From Microbacterium sp. ET2 (GTDB lineage: Bacteria > Actinomycetota > Actinomycetes > Actinomycetales > Microbacteriaceae), in the NCBI RefSeq assembly GCF_030347395.1, contig NZ_CP128170.1, positions 1,674,001-1,738,000 on the forward strand: a DNA stretch of 64,000 bases, read 5' to 3'. Positions 1 through 8,429 of this stretch are shown here, piece after piece. A program made the position numbers and the translations under genes. The notes beneath the pieces were generated by a model that saw nothing but the letters and a program-made list of their open reading frames with translations, was not told where the DNA came from and searched no databases. The stretch's first letter is position 1. Each line of letters begins with the position of its first letter.

Positions 1-637
1 CCGTCGCGCCCGGGATGATGAGCATCGCCACGACGAGGATCACGCCGACCACCTGGAGAGCGACGACGGCGGTCAGGGCGAGCACCCCGAGAAGGAGAGC
101 GCCGAGCATGCGCGGCGACAGCCCGATTGCGAACGCGTGCGTCGGGTCGAAGGCGTAGAGCGTGAGGTCGCGACGCTTGACGATGAGCACCGCGAAGGCG
201 ACGACCGCGAGGATGAGGATCTGCACGAACTCGGCGTCGGAGATGCCGAGGATGTTGCCGAAGATGATGTGGCTGAGATCGGTCTGGCTGGGTGTGACCG
301 AGATCAGGACCAGGCCGAGGGCGAAGAGCGTGGTGAAGACGATGCCGATCGCGGCATCCTCTTTGACCCGGCTGGTGCCGCGGATGAGTCCGATGAGCGC
401 GACCGCGAGGAGTCCGAACACCAGCGCCCCGAGCGCGAAGGGCGCGCCGAAGACGTAGGCGAGCACCACCCCGGGGAGCACGGCGTGCGAGACCGCGTCA
501 CCCATGAGCGACCAGCCCACGAGCACCAGCCAGCACGACAGCAGCGCGCACACGATCGCGGCGACGACGGTGGTCGCGAGCGCGCGCACCATGAAGTCGT
601 ACTGCAGGGGCTCGAGGAGGATGTCGAGGGGAGTCAC
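1..637 (-). CDS. Metal (Mn/Zn/Fe) ABC transporter permease, 3' end cut by window
   Basis: Membrane permease of a cluster A-1 (SitC/MntB/ZnuB-type) ABC importer that moves a divalent metal across the cytoplasmic membrane. The frame opens with a GTG at 637 and runs off the left edge, so 212 residues are visible and roughly the last quarter of a 280-290 residue protein is missing. The N-terminus carries the family-typical QYDFMVRAL and GDAVSHAVLPG stretches, and successive hydrophobic helices follow. The GTG overlaps the TGA of the ATPase gene by 4 bp (634-637), which suggests translational coupling in a binding protein-ATPase-permease operon. The metal cannot be told from this fragment; manganese or zinc are the usual substrates. 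Confidence 0.9.
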   Translation of the reverse strand, partial: MTPLDILLEPLQYDFMVRALATTVVAAIVCALLSCWLVLVGWSLMGDAVSHAVLPGVVLAYVFGAPFALGALVFGLLAVALIGLIRGTSRVKEDAAIGIVFTTLFALGLVLISVTPSQTDLSHIIFGNILGISDAEFVQILILAVVAFAVLIVKRRDLTLYAFDPTHAFAIGLSPRMLGALLLGVLALTAVVALQVVGVILVVAMLIIPGAT

Positions 638-1395
638 GGCGAGTCCTCCTCCGCGCGGGGCTGCCGCTGGCGGGGCTGGTCCTCGAGACCGAACGCGCGT
701 GCCAGGGTCGCGGGTTCGAGGGCCTCGGCGACGGGTCCGTGGAAGAGGACGCGATTCATCAGCAGCACGGCCTCGTCGGCGAGATCGGGAAGCGCGTGGA
801 GGTCGTGGGTCGAGACGAGGACCGTGCGGCCCGCCGCGGCGAGGTCGCGGAGGAGGCTGACGATCGTCGCCTCGGAGCGCTTGTCGACGCCGGCGAACGG
901 TTCGTCCAGAAGCAGGATGCCGGCATCCTGCGCGATGGCCCGCGCGACGAACGCGCGCTTGCGCTGGCCGCCGGACAGGCGGCCGATCTGCCGGTCGGCG
1001 AGCTGGTCGAGCTCGACCCGGGCGAGGGCGTCGTCGACCGCGCGGCGATCGGCTCCGCCGGCGCGGCGCATCGGACCCAACCGGCCGTAGCGGCCCATCA
1101 TCACGACGTCGCGCACCGACACCGGGAACGACCAGTCGACAGCCTCCGACTGCGGGACGTAGCCGACCAGCCCGCGACGGCGGGCGCGCGCCGGGTCGGC
1201 ACCGTCGATGCGCACCGAGCCGCTGTCGGGGCGAAGGCGCCCCACGATCGCGGCGAAGAGGGTCGACTTGCCTGACCCGTTCATGCCGATCAGTCCGGTG
1301 ACCCGGCCGGCGGCGACCTCGAGCGAGACACCGCGGAGCGCGACGACGTCACCGTAGCGGACGGTGACGTCGGAGACCTCGATAGGATGCGTCAT
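634..1395 (-). CDS. Metal ABC transporter ATP-binding protein
   Basis: Cytoplasmic ATPase (253 aa) that powers the metal importer encoded on both sides of it. Walker A is GMNGSGKS near residue 40, the signature is LSGGQRKRAF, and Walker B is ILLLDEPFAGVD, followed by the switch histidine in STHD. The segment SEAVDWSFPVSVRD after the Q-loop is typical of Mn/Zn/Fe cluster A-1 ATPases. The start is the ATG at 1395, because homology begins at MTHPIEV; the frame stays open further upstream but that part is antisense to the binding-protein gene. The ATG overlaps the TGA of the binding protein (1392-1395), and its own TGA overlaps the permease GTG. Confidence 0.95.
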   Translation of the reverse strand: MTHPIEVSDVTVRYGDVVALRGVSLEVAAGRVTGLIGMNGSGKSTLFAAIVGRLRPDSGSVRIDGADPARARRRGLVGYVPQSEAVDWSFPVSVRDVVMMGRYGRLGPMRRAGGADRRAVDDALARVELDQLADRQIGRLSGGQRKRAFVARAIAQDAGILLLDEPFAGVDKRSEATIVSLLRDLAAAGRTVLVSTHDLHALPDLADEAVLLMNRVLFHGPVAEALEPATLARAFGLEDQPRQRQPRAEEDSP

Positions 1396-2324
1396 CCGCT
1401 TTCCCCTCGCAGACCCGCGGCGACCACCTCGGCGTCGTAACGGAGGAGATCGAGGTAGGTCGGCACGGGCCCGTCGGGTTCGGAGAGCGAATCGACGTAG
1501 AGGGTGCCGCCGAAGGCGGCCCCGGTCGCTTCGACGACCTGCTGCATCGGACGATCGGACACCGTGGATTCGCAGAAGACCGCGGGGAGGCGATCGTCCT
1601 CGACCCGCTCGATGACGGCGGCGATGCGCTGCGGTGTCGCCTGCTGCTCGGCGTTGACCGGCCAGATGTAGGCCTCCTCGAGCCCGGCGTCGCGCGCGAG
1701 GTACGAGAACGCTCCCTCGCAGGTGACGAGCACGCGCTCCGCCGGGGGGACGGCATCGATCTCGTTGACGAGGTCGTCGTAGACCTCCTGCAGCTCGGCC
1801 TTGTACGCCTCGCCGTTCGCGGCGTAGTCGTCGGCGTTCTCGGGATCGAGTTCGCCGAAGGCGACGACCATGTTGTCGACGTAGATCGCAGCGTTCAGCG
1901 GACTCATCCACGCGTGCGGATTCGGCAGGCCCGCGTAGGCGTCACCGGAGATGTCGATCGGCTCGACACCCTCGGAGACGACGACGTGGGGCACGTCGAC
2001 CGACTCGACGAATTGGGCGAACCAGGCCTCCAGGCCCAGCCCGTTGTCGAGGACGAGGTCGGCATCGGCGGCACGGCGGACATCGCCCGGGGTCGGCTCG
2101 TACCCGTGGATCTCGGCGCCGACCTTGGTGAGCGACTCGACGCGGAGGTTGTCGCCGGCGACGTTCTGGGCGATGTCGGAGAGCACCGTGAAGGTCGTGA
2201 GGACGACGGGACGGTCGTCAGCGGGGGTGGTCGCCGCGCCGGAGGCGCATCCCGCGAGCGCGACGGCGAGCGCCAGCATCCCCGTGGGGAGCGCACCGGC
2301 GAGCGCCGCACGATTTTTCGGCAT
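1392..2324 (-). CDS. Metal ABC transporter substrate-binding lipoprotein
   Basis: Extracellular, lipid-anchored metal-binding protein (310 aa) of the SitA/MntC/ZnuA family, first gene of the importer operon. A signal peptide ends in the lipobox LAGC, giving lipidated Cys26. Likely metal ligands are His73 in HGYEPTP and His137 in NPHAWMSP, plus acidic residues near CEGAFSYL and ESTVSDRP, in the usual order for this family. There is no long His-rich loop of the ZnuA kind, which slightly favours manganese or iron; this is inference. The ATG at 2324 lies inside a perfect inverted repeat and has no Shine-Dalgarno sequence, so the mRNA may be leaderless and repressor binding would cover the start codon. 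Confidence 0.92.
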   Translation of the reverse strand: MPKNRAALAGALPTGMLALAVALAGCASGAATTPADDRPVVLTTFTVLSDIAQNVAGDNLRVESLTKVGAEIHGYEPTPGDVRRAADADLVLDNGLGLEAWFAQFVESVDVPHVVVSEGVEPIDISGDAYAGLPNPHAWMSPLNAAIYVDNMVVAFGELDPENADDYAANGEAYKAELQEVYDDLVNEIDAVPPAERVLVTCEGAFSYLARDAGLEEAYIWPVNAEQQATPQRIAAVIERVEDDRLPAVFCESTVSDRPMQQVVEATGAAFGGTLYVDSLSEPDGPVPTYLDLLRYDAEVVAAGLRGESG

Positions 2325-2334
2325 ACCGAAAAAT
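2313..2334 (-). promoter_or_regulatory. Operator palindrome over the metal-operon start codon
   Basis: Perfect 9-bp arms, ATTTTTCGG and CCGAAAAAT, are separated by CATA, which contains the complement of the ATG start codon. The AT-rich palindrome stands out strongly from the surrounding DNA. Its position just before a metal importer suggests a DtxR/MntR- or Fur-family metalloregulator, but no regulator gene is nearby to test this. It overlaps the -10 element at 2332-2337, so bound repressor would block RNA polymerase. Confidence 0.8.
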
Positions 2335-2337
2335 ATA
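2332..2337 (-). promoter_or_regulatory. -10 element TATATT of the metal importer operon
   Basis: TATATT on the minus strand ends 7 nt before the ATG at 2324. This puts the expected transcription start at the A of the start codon. No Shine-Dalgarno sequence is present, so a leaderless transcript is the simplest reading. No clear -35 element is seen. Confidence 0.6.
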
Positions 2338-2456
2338 GCGGCAGCACGTGACGAGCGACATCACGATGAGGATGCGACGGCCTCACGCTGCCGGCCGAGG
2401 CTCGCCCGAGGTACTACGATGCCCTCGGCGCGGGGGCGCAGCGAAGGGGGAGCGCG

Positions 2457-3623
2457 ATGTCGCAGATGGGTCGATCCGGGAGGCGTCGGGCCAGCGCCCG
2501 CGTGCGACGCCGGAGGCGTCTGGTCGCGACCGTTGCGGCCACGGTGCTCGTGGTCATCCTGGTTGCGACCGTCACGATCTCAGCTCTCACCCGGGGTGCG
2601 TCGCCGCCTGCGGCCGGCGGCGGCGCCTCGACTGTTCCCGCGAGCTCGGCCCCGCCGACGCCCGAGCCGACCCCGCTCACACCGGTGGAGACGCTGCTCG
2701 CGACCACCGACGACCCCGCCGCATGCGCGGTGAGCTTCGCCGGAGACAGCGTCGACCAAGCGCCGATCCTGCAGACGCAGGGGACGCTGTACGCGGGTCT
2801 GCCGATCCCCGGCCGCGACGGCGCCGTGTTCGCCGGCTGGTACGCGACACCGGAGGACGCCGACGCCTTCACCATATCCGCGCGGGTCAACGGCTCGGAG
2901 ATGGTCGCCTGCACCGACCGCCAGGTGACGCTGCACGGTGCGTGGAAGACCCCCGAGGACAACGCCGCCGAAGACGCGCGCATCCCGATCCTCATGTACC
3001 ACCAGTTCACCTCGAATCCGGAGGGCGAGAGCGGCTGGCTGCGCGGCAACTACGCCTACATCGGCGATTTCGACGCGCACATGAACCACATCGCCACCGG
3101 CGGGTTCTACCTCCCGACCTGGGATGAGTTGAGCGCCTTCATCGACGGGCGGCTGTGGCTTCCGAACCGGTCGGTGATCGTCACCGACGACGATGCCGAT
3201 CAGACCTGGTTCGATCTCGCCGTGCCGGTGGTGGACAAGTACCAGGTGCTCTCGACGTCGTTCATGATCACCGCCTACCGGCAGGACCCTGCACCCTCGC
3301 CCTACGTGCTCCGTCGCTCGCACACGCACGACATGCATCAGGCCGGGGCGAACGGCGACGGGCGGATCACGAACTACGCCGTTCCCGAGATCGTGGCCGA
3401 CATGGAGGCATCCGCTCAGGTTCTCGGCGTCAAGGAGGTCATGGCCTACCCCTTCGGGCACTACAACGAGACCGCGAAGGAGGGTCTGCGCCAGGCCGGC
3501 TTCGAGATGGCCCGCACCATCGAGCCCGGGTACGTCACCATCGGCACCGACAAGCTCGCCCTCCCCACCATCCGCATCAACTACGGCATGGGGCTGGATG
3601 CGCTGGTGAACCTGATCGGCTGA
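2457..3623 (+). CDS. Membrane-anchored polysaccharide deacetylase with InlB-type repeat
   Basis: Predicted NodB/PgaB-type carbohydrate esterase (388 aa) acting outside the membrane on a cell-wall or extracellular polymer. An Arg-rich N-terminus precedes one transmembrane segment (about residues 22-44) and a Pro/Thr/Ala linker. Residues about 85-165 resemble a Listeria-Bacteroides (InlB B) repeat, with the FAGWY and LHGAW marks. The catalytic domain starts at IPILMYHQF, with the acidic motif TDDDADQTW, the metal-binding SHTHDMH motif, and AYPFGHYNE. The ATG at 2457 has an AAGGGGGAG ribosome site. Substrate is unknown. It is monocistronic and divergent from the metal importer. Confidence 0.85.
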   Translation: MSQMGRSGRRRASARVRRRRRLVATVAATVLVVILVATVTISALTRGASPPAAGGGASTVPASSAPPTPEPTPLTPVETLLATTDDPAACAVSFAGDSVDQAPILQTQGTLYAGLPIPGRDGAVFAGWYATPEDADAFTISARVNGSEMVACTDRQVTLHGAWKTPEDNAAEDARIPILMYHQFTSNPEGESGWLRGNYAYIGDFDAHMNHIATGGFYLPTWDELSAFIDGRLWLPNRSVIVTDDDADQTWFDLAVPVVDKYQVLSTSFMITAYRQDPAPSPYVLRRSHTHDMHQAGANGDGRITNYAVPEIVADMEASAQVLGVKEVMAYPFGHYNETAKEGLRQAGFEMARTIEPGYVTIGTDKLALPTIRINYGMGLDALVNLIG

Positions 3624-3702
3624 GTCGCGCGGTCCTGCGGTGGTCTCGCGGTGCGAGGTTCGGCGCCGGGGAGGGGCCGCGGCCTCGCTGGTTCTCGCGC
3701 TC

Positions 3703-3908
3703 GCGGGGATTTCACCTACACGCGGATGCAGGGGCTCGAGCGATCCGCAGGAGCGAGGATCTCCGCGCGAGCGCGTGCCGGTGCGCCACCGGCCCGGAGC
3801 GGACCCCGATTCGCCGCGTCCCGCTCTTCGCCCTCGCGCGGATATCCGCACTCACGCGGATGAAGACGGCCCGAGCGGTCCGAAGTAGCGCAGATCTCCG
3901 CGCGAGCG
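3703..3908. repeat. Two degenerate copies of a 70-bp intergenic unit
   Basis: The 342-bp gap (3624-3965) between convergent genes holds no credible gene. It contains two related stretches of about 70 bp offset by 133-135 bp. Each runs from a GAT..TC core through ACGCGGATG to a shared ATCTCCGCGCGAGCG end (near 3759-3773 and 3894-3908). A 12-bp palindrome GCGGATATCCGC sits at 3838-3849. Long frames across it on the minus strand are artefacts of high GC. Confidence 0.55.
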
Positions 3909-3965
3909 GAGACGAGAACGGAGGGTGGTGCCGCACAACGCGCCGCACCACGGAGGGGATGCGCG

Positions 3966-5126
3966 TCAGAGCTCGCCCGGCGACATCGCCTGCGCGTCGA
4001 GCTCGTCGACGAACTGCCGCGCGCGACTCGGGGCACCCGCCCGGCGCGGGGCGTAGACGACCAGCGAGTGGAACATGAACCGCACGAGGAAGGCGACGAC
4101 CAGCGTCATCCCGGCGGCGATGACGCTGGAGATGTGCCAGGTCTCCACCAGCAGCGCGATGACGGGGATGCGGATCAGCGCCTCGGCGTTGTTGAAGGCG
4201 AAAGACTTCGCGAAGCGCGTCCAGACCCCGGATGCCTCGTGCTTCATGTCGTAGAAGACGAAGCGCTCCTGCAGCAGGAAGTTGCCGATGATCGTGGCTT
4301 CGGCGGCGATGACCGCCGCGACGATGTAGCCGACGCCGAGCTGGATCAGCACCCACATGATCGCAAGGTTTGCGACCGCCCCGAGCCCGCCGATGAGGGC
4401 GAACAGCGACATCTTGCCGAAGCGCAGCGCCGTCAGCTGGGCGAGGAAGTGAAGACCCTGGCGGAACGACGCCTTCGAACGGCCCGCGTGGCGCTCGGCG
4501 AAATCGAAGGGCACCTCGGCGATGCGGAGCGCCCGACGGGCGAGGATCTCGAGCAGGATCTTGAACCCGCGCGGCATCAGCGTCGCCGGATCGACCGCAC
4601 GACGGTCGATGAGGAAGAACCCCGTCATCGGGTCGGTGACCTCGTGCAGCCGGATGGGGAACATCGCCTTCGTCAGCGCCGTCGACGCGCTCGAGACGAG
4701 CACGCGGGTGCGGTCGGCGAGACCGCCGGAGGTGCCGCCGCCGGCGTAGCGCGAGGCGATGACGACGTCGACGTCGCCCTCGTCGAAGCGCCGGTAGAGC
4801 TCGGGGATCTTCTCGGGCGGATGCTGCAGATCGGCGTCCATCACCAGGCAGGCATCGGCCTCAGCGGCCTTCATGCCCGCCATGACCGCGCCGCCGAGGC
4901 CCCCGGTGCGCTTCGCGCGGTGAATCAGCCGGACCGGGAGCGCCGCGCTCCGCGCGACCTCCTCGACCACGACGGGGGTGTCGTCGGTGCTGTCGTCGAC
5001 CACGATGATCTCGGCGTCGATGCCCTCGACCGCCGCCGAGACGCGCGCGACCAGCTCCGGGATGTTCGGAGCCTCATTGAAGGTCGGGACGATGATCGAG
5101 AGCTGCACTGCCGACCATCGTCGCAT
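3966..5126 (-). CDS. Family 2 glycosyltransferase fused to a GtrA membrane domain
   Basis: Two-domain protein (386 aa). Residues 1 to about 240 form a DPM1-like GT-A glycosyltransferase: SIIVPTFNEAPNI at the start, VVDDSTDD, and the metal-binding MDADLQHPP. Residues about 255-375 form a GtrA domain with four membrane helices. Such proteins transfer a sugar from a nucleotide donor to polyprenyl phosphate and help present it at the outer face for cell-wall glycan decoration; the sugar is unknown. The ATG at 5126 gives a normal N-terminus, while a GTG at 5108 (VQLSIIVP) is an equally plausible start. The frame is open further upstream but without homology. Divergent from the mycoredoxin gene. 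Confidence 0.88.
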   Translation of the reverse strand: MRRWSAVQLSIIVPTFNEAPNIPELVARVSAAVEGIDAEIIVVDDSTDDTPVVVEEVARSAALPVRLIHRAKRTGGLGGAVMAGMKAAEADACLVMDADLQHPPEKIPELYRRFDEGDVDVVIASRYAGGGTSGGLADRTRVLVSSASTALTKAMFPIRLHEVTDPMTGFFLIDRRAVDPATLMPRGFKILLEILARRALRIAEVPFDFAERHAGRSKASFRQGLHFLAQLTALRFGKMSLFALIGGLGAVANLAIMWVLIQLGVGYIVAAVIAAEATIIGNFLLQERFVFYDMKHEASGVWTRFAKSFAFNNAEALIRIPVIALLVETWHISSVIAAGMTLVVAFLVRFMFHSLVVYAPRRAGAPSRARQFVDELDAQAMSPGEL

Positions 5127-5211
5127 GATCGCTCGGGCCTGCGCGCGGCCGTGGGGGAATGCGTCGGGCGTGCTCAGGTGTTGTCCATGCTCGGCACGAA
5201 AGGATTGACCG

Positions 5212-5472
5212 ATGACTGACACCCCCACCCCCATCACCATGTTCGGCGCCGACTGGTGCCGCGACTGCATCCGCACCAAGAAGCAGCTGGATGAGCTGGG
5301 CGTCGCCTACACCTACGTCGACCTCGTCGCGCAGCCCGAAGCCGCCGACGTCGCCCGCGAGATCTCGGGCCGGACGAACATCCCCGTCGTCGTCTACCCC
5401 GACGCGTCGCACCACGTCGAGCCCTCGAACTCCGACGTCGAGGCGAAGCTCCGGGAGCTCGCCCTTCTCTGA
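5212..5472 (+). CDS. Mycoredoxin-like glutaredoxin
   Basis: Small cytoplasmic thiol-disulfide oxidoreductase (86 aa) with a thioredoxin fold. The active site is WCRDC near residue 17, the cis-proline segment is NIPVVVYPD, and the length matches actinobacterial mycoredoxin-1/NrdH relatives. In mycothiol-producing actinobacteria such proteins reduce mixed disulfides. AAGGA 7 nt before the ATG supports the start. The stop codon is embedded in CTGACGCG, a string that recurs in the tandem array immediately downstream. Confidence 0.88.
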   Translation: MTDTPTPITMFGADWCRDCIRTKKQLDELGVAYTYVDLVAQPEAADVAREISGRTNIPVVVYPDASHHVEPSNSDVEAKLRELALL

Positions 5473-5506
5473 CGCGCCGCGCGCACGCCGCGGCGTCCGA
5501 CCGGCA

Positions 5507-5798
5507 CACCTCGCCTGACGCGAACGGCCGCCCCCGAGCGCCAAACGCGCCCACCGAGCCGCGCCCCGACCGGTCGGCACACCTCGCCTGACGCGAACGG
5601 TCGCCCCCGAGCGCCGAACGCGCCGACCGAGTTGCGTGCCGATCGACCGGCACACCTCGCCTGACGCGAACGGCCGCCCCGGGGCACCAAACGCGCCCAC
5701 CGAGCCACGCCCCGACCCACCGACGCACCTCGCCTGACGCGAACGGTCGCCCCGGGGCATCAAACGCGCTCACCGAGCGCCGCGGGCGCGTGGGCCAC
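5507..5798. repeat. Four-copy 73-bp tandem array
   Basis: Four head-to-tail units start at 5507, 5580, 5653 and 5726 with an exact 73-bp period. Each opens with the same 21 bases, including CTGACGCGAACGG, and then drifts. Copies 1 and 3 have C, and copies 2 and 4 have T, at the base after that block; copies 1-2 share CCCGAGCG and copies 3-4 share CGGGGCA, so growth by dimer duplication is likely. The period is not divisible by three and no conserved peptide results, so it is non-coding. It fills most of the 446-bp gap (5473-5918) and starts just after the mycoredoxin stop. Nothing else is recognisable in the gap. Confidence 0.9.
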
Positions 5799-5918
5799 CC
5801 GGCCAGCGCGCAGCGCGCGGCGCAGGGCGCACCCGCGCACCCGCGCACCCGCGCACCATCCGATCCCCCGCCCGCGACGAACAGGTGAGGTCAGGCCGAG
5901 AAGCGGAAGGGGAGCGGG

Positions 5919-7521
5919 ATGACCGTCAAGACGGCACGCCGACCCATCGGGTGGGCCGCGGCATCCGGGATCATCGCCGCCGCCGCCTTCCTCGCCGCGG
6001 CCGAACTCGTCGCGCTGATCGTCGCGCGCAGCGCGAGCCCCATCCTCGCGGTCGGGTCGTTCCTCATCGACATCGTTCCGCAGCCGATCAAGGAGTTCGC
6101 GATCTCGACCTTCGGCGATGCCGACAAGGTCGTGCTGCTGATCGGGATCGGCGTCGGCGTCGTGGTCGCCGCGGCGGTCGCGGGCATCCTGCAGTATCTC
6201 CGTCCTCCGCTCGGTGTTGCCGCCCTCGCGCTCGCCGGCATCCTCTCGGGCGCCGCGACGCTGACGCGCGCCGGCGCGACCCCGCTCAGCGTGCTGCCGC
6301 CGCTCGTGGGCACGGTCGCCGGCATCCTCGCCCTCATCCTGCTCGTCAACCGTCTCCGTCGGTGGCGCGCGCCGCGCGCGAGCGCAGTCGGCGCGACGAC
6401 CACCGCCGAAGACACCGACGCCACGCGATCGACCGCCGAACGGCCATCCGCCGTCGACCGCCGCGCGTTCCTGCGGGCCAGCATCCTCACTGCCGCGGCT
6501 GCGGTCGTCGTCGGCGCGGGCTCGCGCGTCGTCAACGCCGCGACCTCGTCTCTCGCCGCCATCCGCGAAGAGCTCGCCCTCCCCGCACCCGGCACGACGG
6601 TGACCATCCCCGACGGGGCGAGCTTCGACATCCCGGGCCTGTCGCCCCTCATCACCCCGAACGATGAGTTCTACCGCGTCGACACCGCGCTCACCGTGCC
6701 TTCGATCGACCCCGCGACCTGGCGGCTGCGCATCGACGGCATGGTCGACACCCCCGTGGAGCCTGAGCTTCGACGACCTCGTCGCGATGGGGGTCGATGA
6801 GTACGCCGTCACCCTGACGTGCGTCTCGAACGAGGTCGGCGGCGGACTCGTCGGCAACGCCGTCTGGCTGGGTGTGCCGCTCCGCGACGTCTTGCGCATG
6901 GCCGGCCCGCAGGCGGGCGCGGATATGGTGCTCTCGCGCAGCGTCGACGGGTACACCGCCTCCACGCCGCTCAGCGCCGTCACCGATCACGGGATCGACG
7001 CGATCCTCGCCGTCGGGATGAACGGCGAGCCGCTCCCGTTCGAGCACGGCTTCCCCGTGCGGATGGTGGTGCCCGGCCTCTACGGCTACGTCTCGGCGAC
7101 CAAGTGGCTCACCCAGCTGACGGTCACCACCTTCGCGCAGGACGAGGCCTACTGGACCCCGCGCGGATACAGCGCCGAGGCGCCGATCAAGTTCTCCTCG
7201 CGCGTCGACACCCCGCGCGCCGGCACCCCCATCCCCGCCGGACGCACCCCGATCGCCGGCATGGCCTGGGCGCAGACCGTCGGTATCGAGCGGGTCGAGG
7301 TCAGCATCGACGACGGCCCCTGGCAGCAGGCGACGCTGTCGACGCCGATCAACGACGACACCTGGGTGCAGTGGTTCCTCGACTGGGACGCCACTGCCGG
7401 CACCCATTACGTCGCCGTCCGCGCGGTCAACCGCGACGGCGAGACCCAGATCCAGGAGCGCGCGCCGATCGCACCCGACGGATCGACCGGATGGCAGCGG
7501 GTGCTGGTCACGGTCCGGTGA
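5919..7521 (+). pseudogene. Membrane-anchored molybdopterin oxidoreductase, single-base frameshift
   Basis: Sulfite-oxidase/YedY-type molybdopterin enzyme, about 533 aa if corrected. The first frame gives four N-terminal membrane helices (to about residue 150), a Tat-like RRAFLR segment followed by another hydrophobic stretch, and the start of the catalytic domain up to DGMVDTPVE. The second frame continues at LSFDDLVAMGVDEYAV, with the Moco-binding cysteine in LTCVSNEVGG and a C-terminal dimerisation (Mo-co) domain ending at 7521. One extra C at 6762-6763 (GAGCCTGAGC where GAGCTGAGC is expected) separates the frames. Everything else is intact, so this is either a very recent inactivation or a sequencing indel. 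The ATG at 5919 follows GGAAGGGGAGCGGG. Electron acceptor and substrate are unknown. Confidence 0.85.
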
Positions 7522-7553
7522 CCTGCAGCCGCGGCCGGCCCCCCGCGACTCGT

Positions 7554-7559
7554 TAGGCT
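7554..7559 (+). promoter_or_regulatory. -10 element TAGGCT of kynA
   Basis: TAGGCT ends 6 nt before the GTG at 7566, so the transcript probably starts at or within the start codon. No Shine-Dalgarno sequence is present. Confidence 0.55.
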
Positions 7560-7565
7560 GACGGA

Positions 7566-8429
7566 GTGACGGTCGAGCGCAACACCCGACCACTGGAGCC
7601 CACGGTCGAGACCGATTTCTCCGACCGGATGAGCTACGGCGGCTATCTGCAACTTCCCACCCTGCTGTCGGCGCAGCTGCCGCTGAGCGACCCCGAGCAC
7701 CACGACGAGCTGCTGTTCATCGTCCAGCACCAGACCACCGAGCTGTGGCTGAAGCTCGTGCTGCACGAGCTCGCCGAGGCGTGCCGTCTGCTCCGTCAGG
7801 ACGAGCTGGCACCGGCCCTGAAGTGCATCGCGAGGGTGAAGCACATTCAGCGCACCCTGACCGAGCAGTGGTCGGTGCTGGCGACCCTCACCCCCACCGA
7901 GTACGCCCAGTTCCGGAGCGTCCTCGGCAAGGCGAGCGGCTTCCAGTCGGCGCAGTACCGGGCGGTGGAGTTCACGCTCGGCAACAAGAACGCCGCCGTC
8001 CTGCGGGTGTTCGACGCCGACCCGGCCGCGCACGAGCTCGTCCGCACCGCGCTCGAGCAGCCGAGCCTCTACGACGAGTTCCTGCGGCTCCTCGCGCGCA
8101 CCGGCTACGACATCCCGAGCGAGATCCTCGACCGCGACGTCACCCAGGCGTGGACCTTCACGCCCGAGCTGGTGCCGGTCTTCACGGCCATCTACGCCGA
8201 CACCGCGACGCACTGGGCCGCATACGAGACGTGCGAAGAACTCGTCGACCTGGAGGAGAATTTCCAGTTCTGGCGGTTCCGTCACCTGAAGACGGTCGAG
8301 CGCATCATCGGCGGCAAGACCGGAACGGGCGGTTCGAGCGGAGTGCCGTTCCTGCGCCGCGCGCTGGACCTCACGTTCTTCCCCGAGCTCTGGGCGGTCC
8401 GCACCGAGGTGCCCGATGGCGCATCCTGA
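7566..8429 (+). CDS. kynA: Tryptophan 2,3-dioxygenase
   Basis: Haem enzyme (287 aa) that opens the indole ring of L-tryptophan with O2 to give N-formylkynurenine, the first step of the kynurenine pathway. Family marks are MSYGGYLQLP near the start, the substrate-binding FIVQHQTTELWLKL segment, SGFQSAQYR, and the haem-ligand region FQFWRFRHLKTVERIIGGKTGTGGSSG (split here only for reading) near the C-terminus. The GTG at 7566 gives a full-length N-terminus. It heads a kynA-amidohydrolase-kynU cluster, and its 3' end overlaps the next start (8416) by 14 bp. Confidence 0.96.
   Translation: MTVERNTRPLEPTVETDFSDRMSYGGYLQLPTLLSAQLPLSDPEHHDELLFIVQHQTTELWLKLVLHELAEACRLLRQDELAPALKCIARVKHIQRTLTEQWSVLATLTPTEYAQFRSVLGKASGFQSAQYRAVEFTLGNKNAAVLRVFDADPAAHELVRTALEQPSLYDEFLRLLARTGYDIPSEILDRDVTQAWTFTPELVPVFTAIYADTATHWAAYETCEELVDLEENFQFWRFRHLKTVERIIGGKTGTGGSSGVPFLRRALDLTFFPELWAVRTEVPDGAS

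Noticed and set aside
1396..1911. N-terminal extension of the metal ATPase to 425 aa
   Set aside because: The extension is antisense to the binding-protein gene; ABC ATPase homology and the ATGA overlap place the start at 1395.
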